Positions 29,025-37,998 of a DNA stretch of 62,881 bases are shown one piece after another. The notes under the pieces are model-generated. The model was not told the origin of the DNA. It did no database searches and was given only the letters and a program-made list of their open reading frames with translations. The position numbers and the translations under genes are program-made. Source of the stretch: Levilactobacillus suantsaiihabitans (GTDB lineage Bacteria > Bacillota > Bacilli > Lactobacillales > Lactobacillaceae); assembly GCF_004745505.1 (NCBI RefSeq), contig NZ_RKLX01000016.1, positions 1 to 62,881 on the forward strand, read 5' to 3'. Position 1 is the first letter of the stretch, and every line of letters starts with the position of its first letter.

Positions 29025-31184
29025 TCATTTATTTTGTTTCAAAGTCACGGTCAATCCAGCGCCCGAGCCGACAGTGGTGCCCGCCTTGACGCTTTGCTTG
29101 GTAACGTACCCGTCACCAGTGACCGTCAGTTTCAAACCTTCTAACTGTGCTAATTTTACCACATCACCCTTAGACCAGCCGGTTAAACTTGGCAAAGCCA
29201 CGACACCACCGGTCTTTAAGAAGACGCGTTGGCCCTTGTATAAGGTCGTGCCCGTCTTCACGGACTGACTCAAGACCTTACTGCCGGACCCCAAGGTGGT
29301 CACGGTGGCGCCCGCCTTGGTCAGTGCACTGGTCGCGCTCGACACGGATTTGCCAGTCACCGCGGGCATCTTGGTGTTCGTGGTGCTCTTGGTCTCCGCA
29401 TCCTCTTGCAAGGCCCGGGCCATCACCGGTTTCATGATCGACGCCAGCAGTTGCGTGGCGGTCTTGCTGCCCAGATGGGGTTGCTTCATGGTGATATACA
29501 TGACGTACTTGGGGTTGCTAGCGGGCACCATGGCGGCAACGGAGTACAGATAACTGTCGTCACCAGAGAGGTAGCCGCTCCCATTGCTGACTTGCGCGGT
29601 CCCGGTCTTGACGGCCACCCGCTCGCCACTCATTTTATAGTCGCCCCCAATACCATAACTCTTATAGACGACATCTTCCATGTGTTTGCGAACCGCCTTA
29701 GCCGTTTTGGCCGAAATGGGGTTGCCCACGGTCTTGGGATCGTACTTGGCGACGGTCTTGTTGGTGTTGGGGTTAACGACCTTACTAATCACGTAAGGCT
29801 TCATCATTTTCCCATTGTTGCTGACGGCGGTCAATGCCTGCAGCATCTGGAAGAACGTGACCTGAATCCCTTGACCAAAGGAGGTGTCGGCCTGTTCGAT
29901 GGGCCGCTTGAAGGCAATGCTTCCGGTCAATTCGCCCGGTAAGCCCGAATGGGTACTCTTCAAGAAATGGAAGCGATTGATGTATTTCTTCCAGGTCTTG
30001 GCGCCCATCTGTTGTTCCAAGTGGGCCATGGCCACGTTACTGGAGAGGGCAAATCCCTTGTTATAGGTGATGGTTCCCCACCCGGACGTGTTCCAGTCGG
30101 GCACGGTCTGGGTCCCAATCGTGTAGCGTCCGGATTGATACGTGGCGTTACCGTTGTAATTGCCACTATCGATTGACGAAGCCAACGTGAAAATCTTCAT
30201 GGTCGACCCCGGTTCATACGCGTCTTGCACCAAGGTGTTCCGCCAAATCTGGCTGAGTCCTTCCTTGGTCGAAGCGTTAAACGTCGGTCGTTGGGTGGCG
30301 GCCAGGATGGCACCAGTCTTGGCGTTCATCAAGACGGCATTCATCGAGTTGGCCTTGACCTGGTTTTGGACGCTGCTCATTTCCGTTTCCAATAAGGTCT
30401 GCAAGCGCGTGTCCAACGTGGTGTAGACGTTGTCGCCATTTTGGGCTTTCTTGTACTTTTGCTTGGTCCCGGGCAGTTGATAGCCGTACATGTCTTTCTT
30501 GATCTTCTGTGAGCCATTGGTTCCAGTCAGCTGCTTATTAAAGGCCTGTTCCAGCCCCATGGTCCCGGTCAGCGTCGTTTCGCCGGCCTTATTGGTCTTG
30601 GATTCCGCTAGGCCAATCAGATGCGAGGCAAAGACCCCATTGGGATAGAGCCGCGCTTCTTGTTGAATAAAATTGACCCCACTTAAATGAGCCTTTTGGA
30701 TCTTTTGCTTGGTGGTCAGCGAAATGTTTTGCCCAGCCGCCCCGAATTCCACCTGGAAGGTGTTCTTCTTGCTGGGATTCAGGATCTTGAGCGCCTGTTT
30801 GCGGGTAATCGGCAGGTATTTGGCCAGCACTCGCGCGATCTTAGGCTTGTTCGTCGCGTACAGTTTTTGCCCGTTGATGCCGACTTGACGCTTGTCCAGC
30901 ACCACGTACAACGAGTACACACTGGTATCCTCGGCAATCGCCTGACCGTTGGCATCGTAAATGGTACCCCGCTTGGCCTTCAGCGTTTCATTGGCCGTAT
31001 ATAATTTTTGCGCCTGGGAGCTCAGATTGACGTTTTGCACGCTCTTACCAATGGCGATATACGAAAAGCGGCAAACGATGAAAATAAACAACACACAGAT
31101 AGCGTAAAACAGAAACCGGCCAAGACTCTTGCGGTTTCTGTTCGGTTGCTTATTCATCGTTTGACGCTCGTGGGAATCTTTCAT
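29025..31184 (-). CDS. Penicillin-binding protein 2X-type transpeptidase with PASTA domains
   Basis: Septal class B transpeptidase (FtsI/Pbp2X type). The 719 residues have an N-terminal cytosolic tail, one membrane helix (about 25-45) and a dimerisation domain with RGTIYDANG. The transpeptidase domain carries SxxK in EPGSTMKIF, SxN in LSSNVAMAH and KTG in AVKTGTAQ. Two C-terminal PASTA domains follow (from about 600). The start overlaps the ftsL stop as TAATG with AAGGAA upstream, so the two are coupled. The gene lies between ftsL and mraY as usual. Confidence 0.95.
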   Translation of the reverse strand: MKDSHERQTMNKQPNRNRKSLGRFLFYAICVLFIFIVCRFSYIAIGKSVQNVNLSSQAQKLYTANETLKAKRGTIYDANGQAIAEDTSVYSLYVVLDKRQVGINGQKLYATNKPKIARVLAKYLPITRKQALKILNPSKKNTFQVEFGAAGQNISLTTKQKIQKAHLSGVNFIQQEARLYPNGVFASHLIGLAESKTNKAGETTLTGTMGLEQAFNKQLTGTNGSQKIKKDMYGYQLPGTKQKYKKAQNGDNVYTTLDTRLQTLLETEMSSVQNQVKANSMNAVLMNAKTGAILAATQRPTFNASTKEGLSQIWRNTLVQDAYEPGSTMKIFTLASSIDSGNYNGNATYQSGRYTIGTQTVPDWNTSGWGTITYNKGFALSSNVAMAHLEQQMGAKTWKKYINRFHFLKSTHSGLPGELTGSIAFKRPIEQADTSFGQGIQVTFFQMLQALTAVSNNGKMMKPYVISKVVNPNTNKTVAKYDPKTVGNPISAKTAKAVRKHMEDVVYKSYGIGGDYKMSGERVAVKTGTAQVSNGSGYLSGDDSYLYSVAAMVPASNPKYVMYITMKQPHLGSKTATQLLASIMKPVMARALQEDAETKSTTNTKMPAVTGKSVSSATSALTKAGATVTTLGSGSKVLSQSVKTGTTLYKGQRVFLKTGGVVALPSLTGWSKGDVVKLAQLEGLKLTVTGDGYVTKQSVKAGTTVGSGAGLTVTLKQNK

Positions 31185-31585
31185 TATTTGTTTACATTCC
31201 TTATTCTGGCATTTTCTAAACTCAAGCCTTGCTTTTTAGCAATTTTATCAAGTCGGCTGCGACTCTGCAACTCATTAATCTGTTGCTGCGCATTGGTGTT
31301 GTGATTTTGCACCGTCGTGATTTGATTGTTGATGCTCTGCAAGTTGTGCTGCGCGTTGGTTAACGCGATTTTGGACGACACGACACACACCATCATGACG
31401 GCTAAGACCAAGCCGCACGCGGTTAAGAGACACTTTTCGAATTTAGAAACCGGCAACTTGTGGCTGCTCGGGTGCCGTTGGGGGCTGACCCGTGGCTGCG
31501 CCTGACGTTGCGGCTGTTCTATGTTTGGGCGTTGTTGGGGTTCCTGGGTTAGGGGAACCGCTTCAGCTAAATTATTCTGCGCCAT
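31184..31585 (-). CDS. ftsL: Cell-division protein FtsL
   Basis: Small bitopic division protein. The 133 residues have a Gln/Pro-rich cytosolic N-terminus, a membrane helix near 52-73 (LLTACGLVLAVMMVCVVSS), then a leucine-zipper-like extracellular coiled coil with repeated Asn/Gln (NLQSINNQITTVQNHN). It partners DivIB/DivIC. It sits between rsmH and the pbp gene and shares its last base with the pbp start. Confidence 0.92.
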   Translation of the reverse strand: MAQNNLAEAVPLTQEPQQRPNIEQPQRQAQPRVSPQRHPSSHKLPVSKFEKCLLTACGLVLAVMMVCVVSSKIALTNAQHNLQSINNQITTVQNHNTNAQQQINELQSRSRLDKIAKKQGLSLENARIRNVNK

Positions 31586-31616
31586 AAATAATCATCTTCC
31601 TATGTCGATATTTGAT

Positions 31617-32561
31617 TTATTTAATTTTCTCTAAAATTCGTAATTTTGCGCTGTGTGCGCGGTGGTTCACCGCAAGTTCTGCTTCGGATGGCGAAATCGG
31701 CTTGCGATTGACTAGCTGAAAATCAGGTTGCAAGTTGTCTGGAATCACGGGTAAGCCCTGAGGTAATTCCGGCAGTGATGATTGTTCGCGAAACATGGTC
31801 TTGACCAAGCGGTCCTCTAAGGATTGAAAAGTAATGACGCTGATCCGACCGTGTAAATCAAGTAAAGAAACGGCTTGTTCCAGGGAATCTTCCAAGGCGC
31901 CCAGTTCGTCGTTGACGGCGATGCGGATGGCCTGAAAGACCTTTTTGGCCGGATGGCCCCCATGCCGACGCGCGGCCGCCGGGATACCTTCCTTGATGAT
32001 CTCGACCAGTTGACCCGTCGTATCGATTGGCGCCACGGCCCGGTGACGTTCGATGGCCCGGGCGATGGGTTTGGCGAACTTCTCTTCACCATAACGGTGG
32101 AAGATCCGCATTAAATCGTTAAATTCCCATTCATTGACCACGATCCAGGCTGTGAGCTTTTGGCTTTGATCCATCCGCATATCCAACGGTGCGTCGTGTT
32201 GGTAACTAAAGCCGCGATCCGCCTCGTCAAATTGCGGGGAGGATACGCCCAAATCATACAAGATGCCGTCCACGGCGGTCACCCCACGCTGATTAAGTTG
32301 ATTGCGAATGTCTCTGAAGTTGCTCTTGATAAAGGTTAATTTACCTTCGTCGATGTATTTTTTTAAATGTTCTTGATTGTAAGTAATGGCCGTTTGATCT
32401 TGATCAAAGGCATACAGATGACCGGTCGTTAATTGCTCGAGAATGCGCTGGCTATGACCGCCGCCACCGAGAGTGCAGTCAACATAGGTGCCAGTTGGCT
32501 GAATGGCTAATCCCGCCACCGCTTCTTTGAGTAATACCGTTACGTGATGAAAGTCTTCCAT
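31617..32561 (-). CDS. rsmH: 16S rRNA (cytosine-1402-N4)-methyltransferase RsmH
   Basis: SAM-dependent methyltransferase for C1402 of 16S rRNA, formerly MraW. The 314 residues show [15 protein letters not shown] (motif I) near 28-42, YAFDQDQ near 53, [16 protein letters not shown] near 100 and the C-terminal [14 protein letters not shown]. The ATG at 32561 is preferred: AAGGAG is 7 nt upstream, whereas an in-frame GTG two codons earlier overlaps the site. It lies 21 nt after mraZ. Confidence 0.96.
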   Translation of the reverse strand: MEDFHHVTVLLKEAVAGLAIQPTGTYVDCTLGGGGHSQRILEQLTTGHLYAFDQDQTAITYNQEHLKKYIDEGKLTFIKSNFRDIRNQLNQRGVTAVDGILYDLGVSSPQFDEADRGFSYQHDAPLDMRMDQSQKLTAWIVVNEWEFNDLMRIFHRYGEEKFAKPIARAIERHRAVAPIDTTGQLVEIIKEGIPAAARRHGGHPAKKVFQAIRIAVNDELGALEDSLEQAVSLLDLHGRISVITFQSLEDRLVKTMFREQSSLPELPQGLPVIPDNLQPDFQLVNRKPISPSEAELAVNHRAHSAKLRILEKIK

Positions 32562-32582
32562 AAACACTCTCCTTTCTTAGCG

Positions 32583-33014
32583 CTACATGTCAAAATCAAT
32601 GAGATTCTCAGCAATATCGTCGAAATCTTCTTCGGCCTTGGTGGAGAAATCGTTCCACCGATCGGCACTCCAAATTTCAAAGCGATTGGCCACCCCGACG
32701 ATCACACATTGCTTAGTTAACGCTGCGTGGTCTCGCAATGACTTGGGTAAATTGATGCGGCCCTGCTTATCGAGCACACATTCGGTTGCCGCGGAGTAGA
32801 AAAAGCGGACGAAGGCCCGGGCATCTTTTCGGTTGACTGGCAAGGCTTTCAGCTTTTCTTGCAGCGCTTCCCACTCTGTCATGGGATAACCGAATAAACA
32901 CCCATCCATGCCGCGCGTCACGACAAATTGTTCCCCTAATTGCTCACGAAATTTGGCGGGAATGATCAGCCGGCCTTTGGTGTCAATCGCATGTTCAAAC
33001 TCGCCCATAAACAT
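32583..33014 (-). CDS. mraZ: Transcriptional regulator MraZ
   Basis: DNA-binding protein of the double SpoVT/AbrB fold that represses the dcw cluster in species studied. The length of 143 residues is exactly typical. Both DxxxR cores are seen: [14 protein letters not shown] near 12-25 and [14 protein letters not shown] near 90-103. The ATG at 33014 has GGGAG 9 nt upstream; a TTG two codons earlier is less likely. Three phased GTGG boxes in its own promoter suggest autoregulation. Confidence 0.96.
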   Translation of the reverse strand: MFMGEFEHAIDTKGRLIIPAKFREQLGEQFVVTRGMDGCLFGYPMTEWEALQEKLKALPVNRKDARAFVRFFYSAATECVLDKQGRINLPKSLRDHAALTKQCVIVGVANRFEIWSADRWNDFSTKAEEDFDDIAENLIDFDM

Positions 33015-33045
33015 AGCCAATCACTCCCATTTGTAACTATCACCA

Positions 33046-33075
33046 AGTTTACCACACCCCCCCACTTTCTACCAC
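33046..33075 (-). promoter_or_regulatory. mraZ promoter with a triple MraZ operator
   Basis: On the minus strand GTGGT, GTGGG and GTGGT occur at 33071-33075, 33061-33065 and 33051-33055, exactly 10 bp apart, so they face the same side of the helix. This matches the direct-repeat architecture of known MraZ boxes. The last box runs into an extended -10, TGGTAAACT (TAAACT at 33046-33051). MraZ bound there would block RNA polymerase. A further GTGGG at 33102-33106 is out of exact phase. Confidence 0.75.
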
Positions 33076-33113
33076 AACGTTTCCGAATTTTTATAAATTT
33101 CCCCACAAATGCC

Positions 33114-33150
33114 AAAAAAGCCACGGCGAACAAGTGTTCACCGTGGCTTA
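33114..33150 (-). terminator. Terminator of the DUF3397 gene
   Basis: Minus-strand stem AAGCCACGGTGAAC pairs with GTTCGCCGTGGCTT and is followed by TTTTTTGG. It separates the DUF3397 gene from the mraZ operon. Confidence 0.85.
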
Positions 33151-33215
33151 ACAGCCTTTATAACGCTTACTAAAAATGAGTTGTTACTCAAAAATATTAA
33201 TATTTATGCATTAAT

Positions 33216-33569
33216 TTAACTAATAACTAATAAAAAGCAGACCGCGAATCCGGCAACCCAATACAGGTCGGTCAGCCGCCAAAAAGTCCGGAAAAAAGTG
33301 GTGTAAAGCAACTCTTTGTTGTGAATGGCCTGAAGAAGTGTCACCCCGATACCGATCAACATCCACCCGATCACTAGCCACGGGAAAATTTGGCCAGCGC
33401 CCGCGGGAATCAGGATCATGGCGGCAATCAAAAAGAGCGGTGCCATCACGTCCCACGTATTGATTTGTGCCGGCCAATGCCGCCTGAACAGCCATTTGAT
33501 CCCGCGAATCACTACCCAGCCAATTGCTAGAATGGCCAAGGTGCCCGCCGGTGATACCCAAAACGCCAT
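33216..33569 (-). CDS. DUF3397 family membrane protein
   Basis: A 117-residue protein with four predicted membrane helices (about 5-22, 40-58, 62-82, 98-116) and short loops. DUF3397 genes lie just upstream of mraZ in many lactobacilli; function unknown. The ATG at 33569 is preceded by AGGGGG 7 nt upstream. A long overlapping frame on the same strand lacks a ribosome site and membrane pattern and is discarded. Confidence 0.82.
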   Translation of the reverse strand: MAFWVSPAGTLAILAIGWVVIRGIKWLFRRHWPAQINTWDVMAPLFLIAAMILIPAGAGQIFPWLVIGWMLIGIGVTLLQAIHNKELLYTTFFRTFWRLTDLYWVAGFAVCFLLVIS

Positions 33570-33708
33570 GTTGTTTCCCCCTACTTCCACTTGCTAAGTT
33601 CTGTGCCACCGCTTAATTATAAGGATTTCTCCCACCCGTTGCAATCACCGCCGCGAACCGCTAACGGAACTTAAGGTTTTTAGTGAGCTGACAACAGGTA
33701 TGTTTAGC

Positions 33709-33904
33709 TGGCCGCCTTACCGTCGCGCCCAATATGAGCTGGTACGCGGTGGGCGGACGTGTCGAGCCAAAGGGCGGTCTCGACGCCTCGCTTTGAGCCG
33801 AAAGTCACGTCTCAAAGATGCCAGTTCCCTAAGCACCGTGGCCCGTGGTGCTAAGGGAACTCCCACGGCTGAGCTCATATTGGGCCCGACTCTCGGCTAC
33901 GGTG
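33709..33904 (+). repeat. Module A repeat, copy 6
   Basis: A-family copy with outer stem CCCAATATGAGCT/AGCTCATATTGGG and third hairpin AGTTCCCTAAGCACC/GGTGCTAAGGGAACT, where the lower part has changed on both strands. It lies upstream of the DUF3397 gene in the gene-free 33570-34224 stretch; the remainder (33905-34156) shows nothing I can name. Confidence 0.85.
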
Positions 33905-34156
33905 GTGTGTGGTCAGCTTCAACCATTTAGTTCGTTAGTGGTGTCGCCGCTGTTGAGCGCCCCCGACCCACTAGCAATTTCTCATGCGCTTCCCTTAGAC
34001 ACTCCTGTGGGGCACGTGGTTTCTACGTCACTAGTACCCGTTAATCCTTGTGGTGAATGCTAATTTCACCTGTTTCACCTGCTATTAATTTTGCATTTCA
34101 TTCCCGCTACGGTATGTCATTTTCCGAATTATCAGGCATTACTTTCCGCCTGGCGG

Positions 34157-34185
34157 TTGCAATTCTCTAGCGTCCACGGTAAACT
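34157..34185 (+). promoter_or_regulatory. Promoter of the DUF4044 gene
   Basis: TTGCAA (34157-34162), 17-nt spacer, TAAACT (34180-34185). A ribosome site AGAGGTGG follows at 34206-34213. Confidence 0.65.
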
Positions 34186-34224
34186 AATTGAGTAAATTGG
34201 ACTTAAAGAGGTGGCTAAACCCGC

Positions 34225-34347
34225 ATGGAAAAAAAGAAAAAATCGACTTTTCAAAAAATTACCAACGTTTTCGTCTGGATCATGATTATCGCAACCATTG
34301 GATCACTGGTCTTTGGTGCCATTTCCTCACTCGGCTTAATGGGCTAA
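34225..34347 (+). CDS. DUF4044 small membrane protein (40 residues)
   Basis: Short gene encoding MEKKKKSTFQKI, then one membrane helix (about residues 14-36) ending SSLGLMG. The Lys-rich start, STFQKIT and the single helix match the DUF4044 family of about 35-45-residue proteins found beside division genes in lactobacilli and relatives. It has its own promoter, ribosome site and terminator. By charge, the N-terminus is inside. Role unknown. Confidence 0.82.
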   Translation: MEKKKKSTFQKITNVFVWIMIIATIGSLVFGAISSLGLMG

Positions 34348-34361
34348 TCAGATCTCGTCGT

Positions 34362-34393
34362 CCCGTTCTCTTGAGAATGGTGGCGGCTTTTTT
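34362..34393 (+). terminator. Terminator of the DUF4044 gene
   Basis: CCGTTCTC-tt-GAGAATGG stem followed, after TGGCGGC, by a run of seven or eight T (34387-34393). Confidence 0.65.
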
Positions 34394-34589
34394 TCTGCGC
34401 GACGCTTGTCAATGAAAGCCCTTTTAAAACGCATATTAATTAATCAGCCGCATATTGAGCCAAATCCTTGCATCGCCTGCCTGGCTCCGGAACGTTTGCA
34501 CAGTTAGCTAACTTATTCACTAGTTCCTTGCTGGTGCCTGGTGCTCTTCGGCGACCATGATTGTGCTGGTCGCCTGCCGTCAAGCCAGT

Positions 34590-34719
34590 TCTCAGGCCGG
34601 TAACGTTCTCCAGAGCAGGCGGAACCTTGGCTGACGCAGGCGTCTGGTTTCACTAGATTTAGTTGTCAGAACACCGCTGTTACGGCAATCAGCGCGTTAA
34701 TTTTACTTTCAACTTTCAG
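34590..34719 (+). repeat. Remnant of the right half of the MITE-like element
   Basis: The end of module B (TTCTCAGGCCGG, then CAGAGCAGGCGGAACC) runs into the right-end module GGCTGACGCAGGCGTCTGG, with the hairpin CGCTG/CAGCG, and ends in CTTTCAACTTTCAG at 34719, the terminal inverted repeat. No matching left end or flanking duplication could be found. The 34394-34589 segment before it holds only a GGCGACCA/TGGTCGCC hairpin. Confidence 0.7.
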
Positions 34720-34729
34720 TCAAACACAC

Positions 34730-34780
34730 AAAAAGGTGTTTCCCCGACCGCCCTCACGGTTCAGGAGAAACACCCTTTTT
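34730..34780 (-). terminator. Terminator of ftsK
   Basis: AAAAAGGGTGTTTC pairs with GAAACACCTTTTT across a loop of about 25 nt, directly after the ftsK stop codon; it has T runs on both strands. Confidence 0.8.
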
Positions 34781-34783
34781 CAT

Positions 34784-37132
34784 TTACGACTCATCTGATT
34801 GATCATTGTTATCTGGTTGCTTGTAAACTTGGCGTGGCTTGCTGCCCTCTTGGGGACCGATGTAGCCGCGCTGTTCCAGGTCGTCCATGATGCGGGCGGC
34901 ACGATTGTAGCCAATCCGGAAGCGGCGTTGAAGTAGCGATGTGCTGGCTTTTTGCTGATCGACCACGAAGGCCAAGGCATCATCAAAGAGCTCGTCGTCA
35001 CTGTCACCCGCCTCTTCTTGTTGGATCTCTTCGTCACTGACCATCATGTCTTCATCATAATCAGCCGATTGCTGTTGCTTGATGAAGTCGACCACGTTGG
35101 CCACGTCTTCGTCCGGGATGAAGGCCCCCTGGACCCGCACCGGCGAGTTGGCGTCGACGGGTTGATACAACATGTCCCCGCGACCCAACAGCTTTTCGGC
35201 CCCGTTGGTATCCAAAATGGTCCGTGAATCGATCCCACTGGACACGGCAAAGGCGATCCGCGATGGCACGTTGGCCTTGATCAGCCCGGTAATAACGTCT
35301 ACGGATGGCCGTTGGGTGGCCAGAATCATGTGGACCCCAGCGGCCCGTCCCATTTGGGCTAAGCGGATGATGGCGTCTTCCACTTCGCTAGAGACCGTCA
35401 TCATCAAGTCCGCCAATTCATCGACGACGACCACGATGTACGGCAACATGGGCCGCGCCTGGTCGTCTTCGGCGTTGGCCTTTTGCACGAAGGCGTTGTA
35501 CCCGGAAATCTTCCGCTGGCCAAACTGTGAAAAGAGCTCGTAGCGGCGTTCCATTTCGGCGACGACCTTGTGTAAGGCCCGCGCCGCCTTCTTAGGTTCC
35601 GAAACAACTGGCGTCAGTAAATGCGGAATCCCGTTGTACACGCTCAGTTCCACTTTCTTGGGGTCGATCAGCATTAATTTCAACTGATCCGGCCGGGCGT
35701 TCATCAACATGCTGGTAATGATGCCGTTGATGGCCACGGACTTCCCACTCCCGGTCGCCCCGGCAATCAGTAAATGCGGCATCTTAGTGAGATCCATGCT
35801 AACGACCTCACCGGTGACATTACGACCCAACGGTACCTCGAGTGGCTTGTTGGGATGCGGCGGCTGAGCTTCGACCACGTCACGAAACGCCACGGTCGAG
35901 ACCTCCTTGTTCGGGACTTCAATCCCAATCAACGACTTACCGGGAATTGGCGCTTGAATCCGAATCCCCTTGGCCGCCAGTGCCAACGCCAAATCATCGG
36001 CCAAGTTCACGATTCGCGAGACCTTGACCCCGATGGCGGGATGCAGCTCGTATTCCGTCACGGATGGCCCCAGGCTCACGTTTTTCACCTCGGCATCCAC
36101 GCCAAAGCTGTCGAGCGTTTGCTTCAAGATCTTGGTGTTGGCGTCAATGGCGTTGACCTCTTCCGTCTGGTCGGTCGGTGGGACCTGTTTCAATAGGTCG
36201 GCGGTCGGCAACTGATAGTTGGGGTCGACCGGCGTGCTGCTGGCCAGCGCATCCGCCACGGCACTGTCTTCTGTATTTTCGTCAGTCGGCTGGGCGGGTT
36301 GCTTGGGCTTGGCGTCCGCCGCCACCGTAATGTGGTAGCTGGGTTCCGCCTTGGCTGGCGCCTGCTTATCATGTGGTTCCGGCAAGTCCTTGGCATCCGG
36401 ATCCGTCGGCGTCTCCGGTGCTGACTTAGTGGCCGGCTTCGGCGTTTTGGCAGCGCGTTTGGCTTGCCGTTCCTTGGCCAATTCGCCGCCCCGTTTCAAC
36501 ACAGTCCCACTGGCAGACAGCCCGGAACGCAACGTTTCCCAGATGCGCTGGCCCCACTGTTCCACACTGGCTAACGGAATCTGGAAGAACACCATGACCC
36601 CACTCAGCATGATCAGCCAGGCCGCAATTTGCGCCCCAATCAGGGCAATCAACCAGGCAATCACACTGAGTAAGAGCGCACCGATCACGCCCCCACCCAG
36701 CTGCGAGGTCAACCCGGCACTGGTCAGATCGGCTAGGCCGTTGTGCCAAACGGTCGACAGAAACTGACTGTGTTGGTCGACGGCTAAGAACTGACTGGCA
36801 CTCATCCATAACAACCAGCCCCCGTAGATCAGGCCACTCCCTACCAGGTAATGGCGCGCAATCTGCGGCACGGTGCCGGTCACGGTCAAAGCGACCCCCA
36901 CCGCGGCCACTAAAATGAGGCCAAATTGGTAGGTGTCTCCCACCACGAGGCGCACCAGGTTCGCGGCTAAGGTGCCCAGCAAGCCCAGGTTAAAGAGTCC
37001 CAGCCCCGCCAGCGCAATCAGCACCAGCCCGACCACGTTGGCCGTATACGGAAACGGTTGCGACTTGGTCTTGCGACGGGTCGTCTTGCGCTTGGTTGGA
37101 CGCCGACGCGTTGTTTTTCGTTTGGTAGCCAA
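34784..37132 (-). CDS. ftsK: DNA translocase FtsK/SpoIIIE
   Basis: Septal DNA pump that clears chromosomes from the closing septum. The 782 residues have a Lys/Arg-rich start, four or five N-terminal membrane helices (about 28-190), a charged Pro/Ala linker (about 220-330), and the RecA-like motor with Walker A GATGSGKS and Walker [13 protein letters not shown]. The C-terminal winged-helix gamma domain that reads KOPS-type sequences is also present ([33 protein letters not shown]). trmL lies 18 nt upstream and probably shares the transcript. Confidence 0.96.
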   Translation of the reverse strand: MATKRKTTRRRPTKRKTTRRKTKSQPFPYTANVVGLVLIALAGLGLFNLGLLGTLAANLVRLVVGDTYQFGLILVAAVGVALTVTGTVPQIARHYLVGSGLIYGGWLLWMSASQFLAVDQHSQFLSTVWHNGLADLTSAGLTSQLGGGVIGALLLSVIAWLIALIGAQIAAWLIMLSGVMVFFQIPLASVEQWGQRIWETLRSGLSASGTVLKRGGELAKERQAKRAAKTPKPATKSAPETPTDPDAKDLPEPHDKQAPAKAEPSYHITVAADAKPKQPAQPTDENTEDSAVADALASSTPVDPNYQLPTADLLKQVPPTDQTEEVNAIDANTKILKQTLDSFGVDAEVKNVSLGPSVTEYELHPAIGVKVSRIVNLADDLALALAAKGIRIQAPIPGKSLIGIEVPNKEVSTVAFRDVVEAQPPHPNKPLEVPLGRNVTGEVVSMDLTKMPHLLIAGATGSGKSVAINGIITSMLMNARPDQLKLMLIDPKKVELSVYNGIPHLLTPVVSEPKKAARALHKVVAEMERRYELFSQFGQRKISGYNAFVQKANAEDDQARPMLPYIVVVVDELADLMMTVSSEVEDAIIRLAQMGRAAGVHMILATQRPSVDVITGLIKANVPSRIAFAVSSGIDSRTILDTNGAEKLLGRGDMLYQPVDANSPVRVQGAFIPDEDVANVVDFIKQQQSADYDEDMMVSDEEIQQEEAGDSDDELFDDALAFVVDQQKASTSLLQRRFRIGYNRAARIMDDLEQRGYIGPQEGSKPRQVYKQPDNNDQSDES

Positions 37133-37150
37133 CCGATGGCCTCCTTTCGC

Positions 37151-37663
37151 TTACTTTAATTTATCGTGCGGGTACTTGTGGACCCGTTCCAATTTCGGAA
37201 ATTGTTGTTGACGCAGGACTTCGTAAATGACGATGGCCGCGCTGTTGGACAGGTTGAGCGCCCGAATGTGGGTGTCGTCTTGCGGGATGCGGATGCATTT
37301 TTCCGCGTGCTTGCGCATGAAGGGTTCCGGCAAGCCCGTGGTTTCCTTACCAAATAAGAAGTAATGGTCGTGGTCGTTGACTTGGTAATCCGGTTCCGTG
37401 TAGTCCTGATCGGCAAACTTAGACACTAAGTACAGTTGCGTGGGATCACTCACCGTCTCCAAAAAGGCGGGCAAATTATCGTGATAACGGACATCCACCT
37501 TGTCCCAGTAGTCCAGACCGGCCCGTTTTAAGTGGGCGTCGTCGACAGAAAAGCCGAGGGGCTTGATCAGGTCCAAAATAGTGTCGGTACCGGCACAAGT
37601 CCGGGCAATGTTACCGGTGTTGGCCGGAAACAGCGGTTCAAATAACACAATGTGATTGCTCAT
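37151..37663 (-). CDS. trmL: tRNA (cytidine/uridine-34-2'-O)-methyltransferase TrmL
   Basis: SPOUT-class enzyme that 2'-O-methylates the wobble base of tRNA-Leu isoacceptors. The 170 residues show EPLFPANTGNIARTC at 8-22, FGKETTGLPEPFM and IPQDDTHIRALNLSNSAAIV near the C-terminus, which form the SAM-binding knot. The start at 37663 (MSNHIVLFEP) fits the family; ACGGAGAAGAG lies upstream. The frame remains open further upstream without support. Confidence 0.94.
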   Translation of the reverse strand: MSNHIVLFEPLFPANTGNIARTCAGTDTILDLIKPLGFSVDDAHLKRAGLDYWDKVDVRYHDNLPAFLETVSDPTQLYLVSKFADQDYTEPDYQVNDHDHYFLFGKETTGLPEPFMRKHAEKCIRIPQDDTHIRALNLSNSAAIVIYEVLRQQQFPKLERVHKYPHDKLK

Positions 37664-37709
37664 AAATTCTCTTCTCCGTTCTGTTGTCAAACATTCGTTC
37701 TGTCTCATT

Positions 37710-37739
37710 ATTATAGCCATTGCGGGGTTGCTTTGACAA
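37710..37739 (-). promoter_or_regulatory. Promoter of trmL-ftsK
   Basis: Minus strand TTGTCA (37734-37739), 18-nt spacer, consensus TATAAT (37710-37715). Confidence 0.7.
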
Positions 37740-37779
37740 GGGGCACCGGCAAATCTACCGGGGCTTTTGGGCGCAAAGA

Positions 37780-37820
37780 CGAAAAGGTTCAGGTTCCCCG
37801 TTATTGGAAAACCTGAACCA
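37780..37820 (-). terminator. Terminator for the MucBP surface-protein gene
   Basis: Minus strand GGTTCAGGTT pairs with AACCTGAACC and is followed by TTTTCG. It lies about 180 nt past the stop codon of the surface-protein gene, the repeat fragments sitting between. Confidence 0.65.
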
Positions 37821-37846
37821 ATTTGTCAGCAATTATTTTATCTACT

Positions 37847-37988
37847 GAAGGTTGCAAGTGAAATTAACGCGCTGGTTGTCGTAATAGTAGTGTTCTGACA
37901 CCTCGCTTTGAGCCGAAAGTCGCGTCCGTCTCAAAGTGGCCTCACGGTCGAAACGTGCGCCAACAGGCAACTGGTTCCGCCTGTTGGC
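37847..37988. repeat. Rearranged fragments of the MITE-like element
   Basis: CTGAAGGTTGCAAGTG starts an inverted right-end module (37847-37900). This joins directly to a piece of module A in the plus orientation (TCGCTTTGAGCCGAAAGTCG, with CGTCTCAAAG). A perfect inverted repeat GCCAACAGGC/GCCTGTTGGC follows at 37959-37988, next to the stop codon of the surface-protein gene. The junction looks like a past recombination. Confidence 0.65.
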
Positions 37989-37998
37989 CCACTCTTTT

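Noticed and set aside
33220-33609. A 129-codon minus-strand frame overlapping the DUF3397 gene.
   Set aside because: It has no ribosome site and no membrane pattern, whereas the 33216-33569 frame has both and matches a family.
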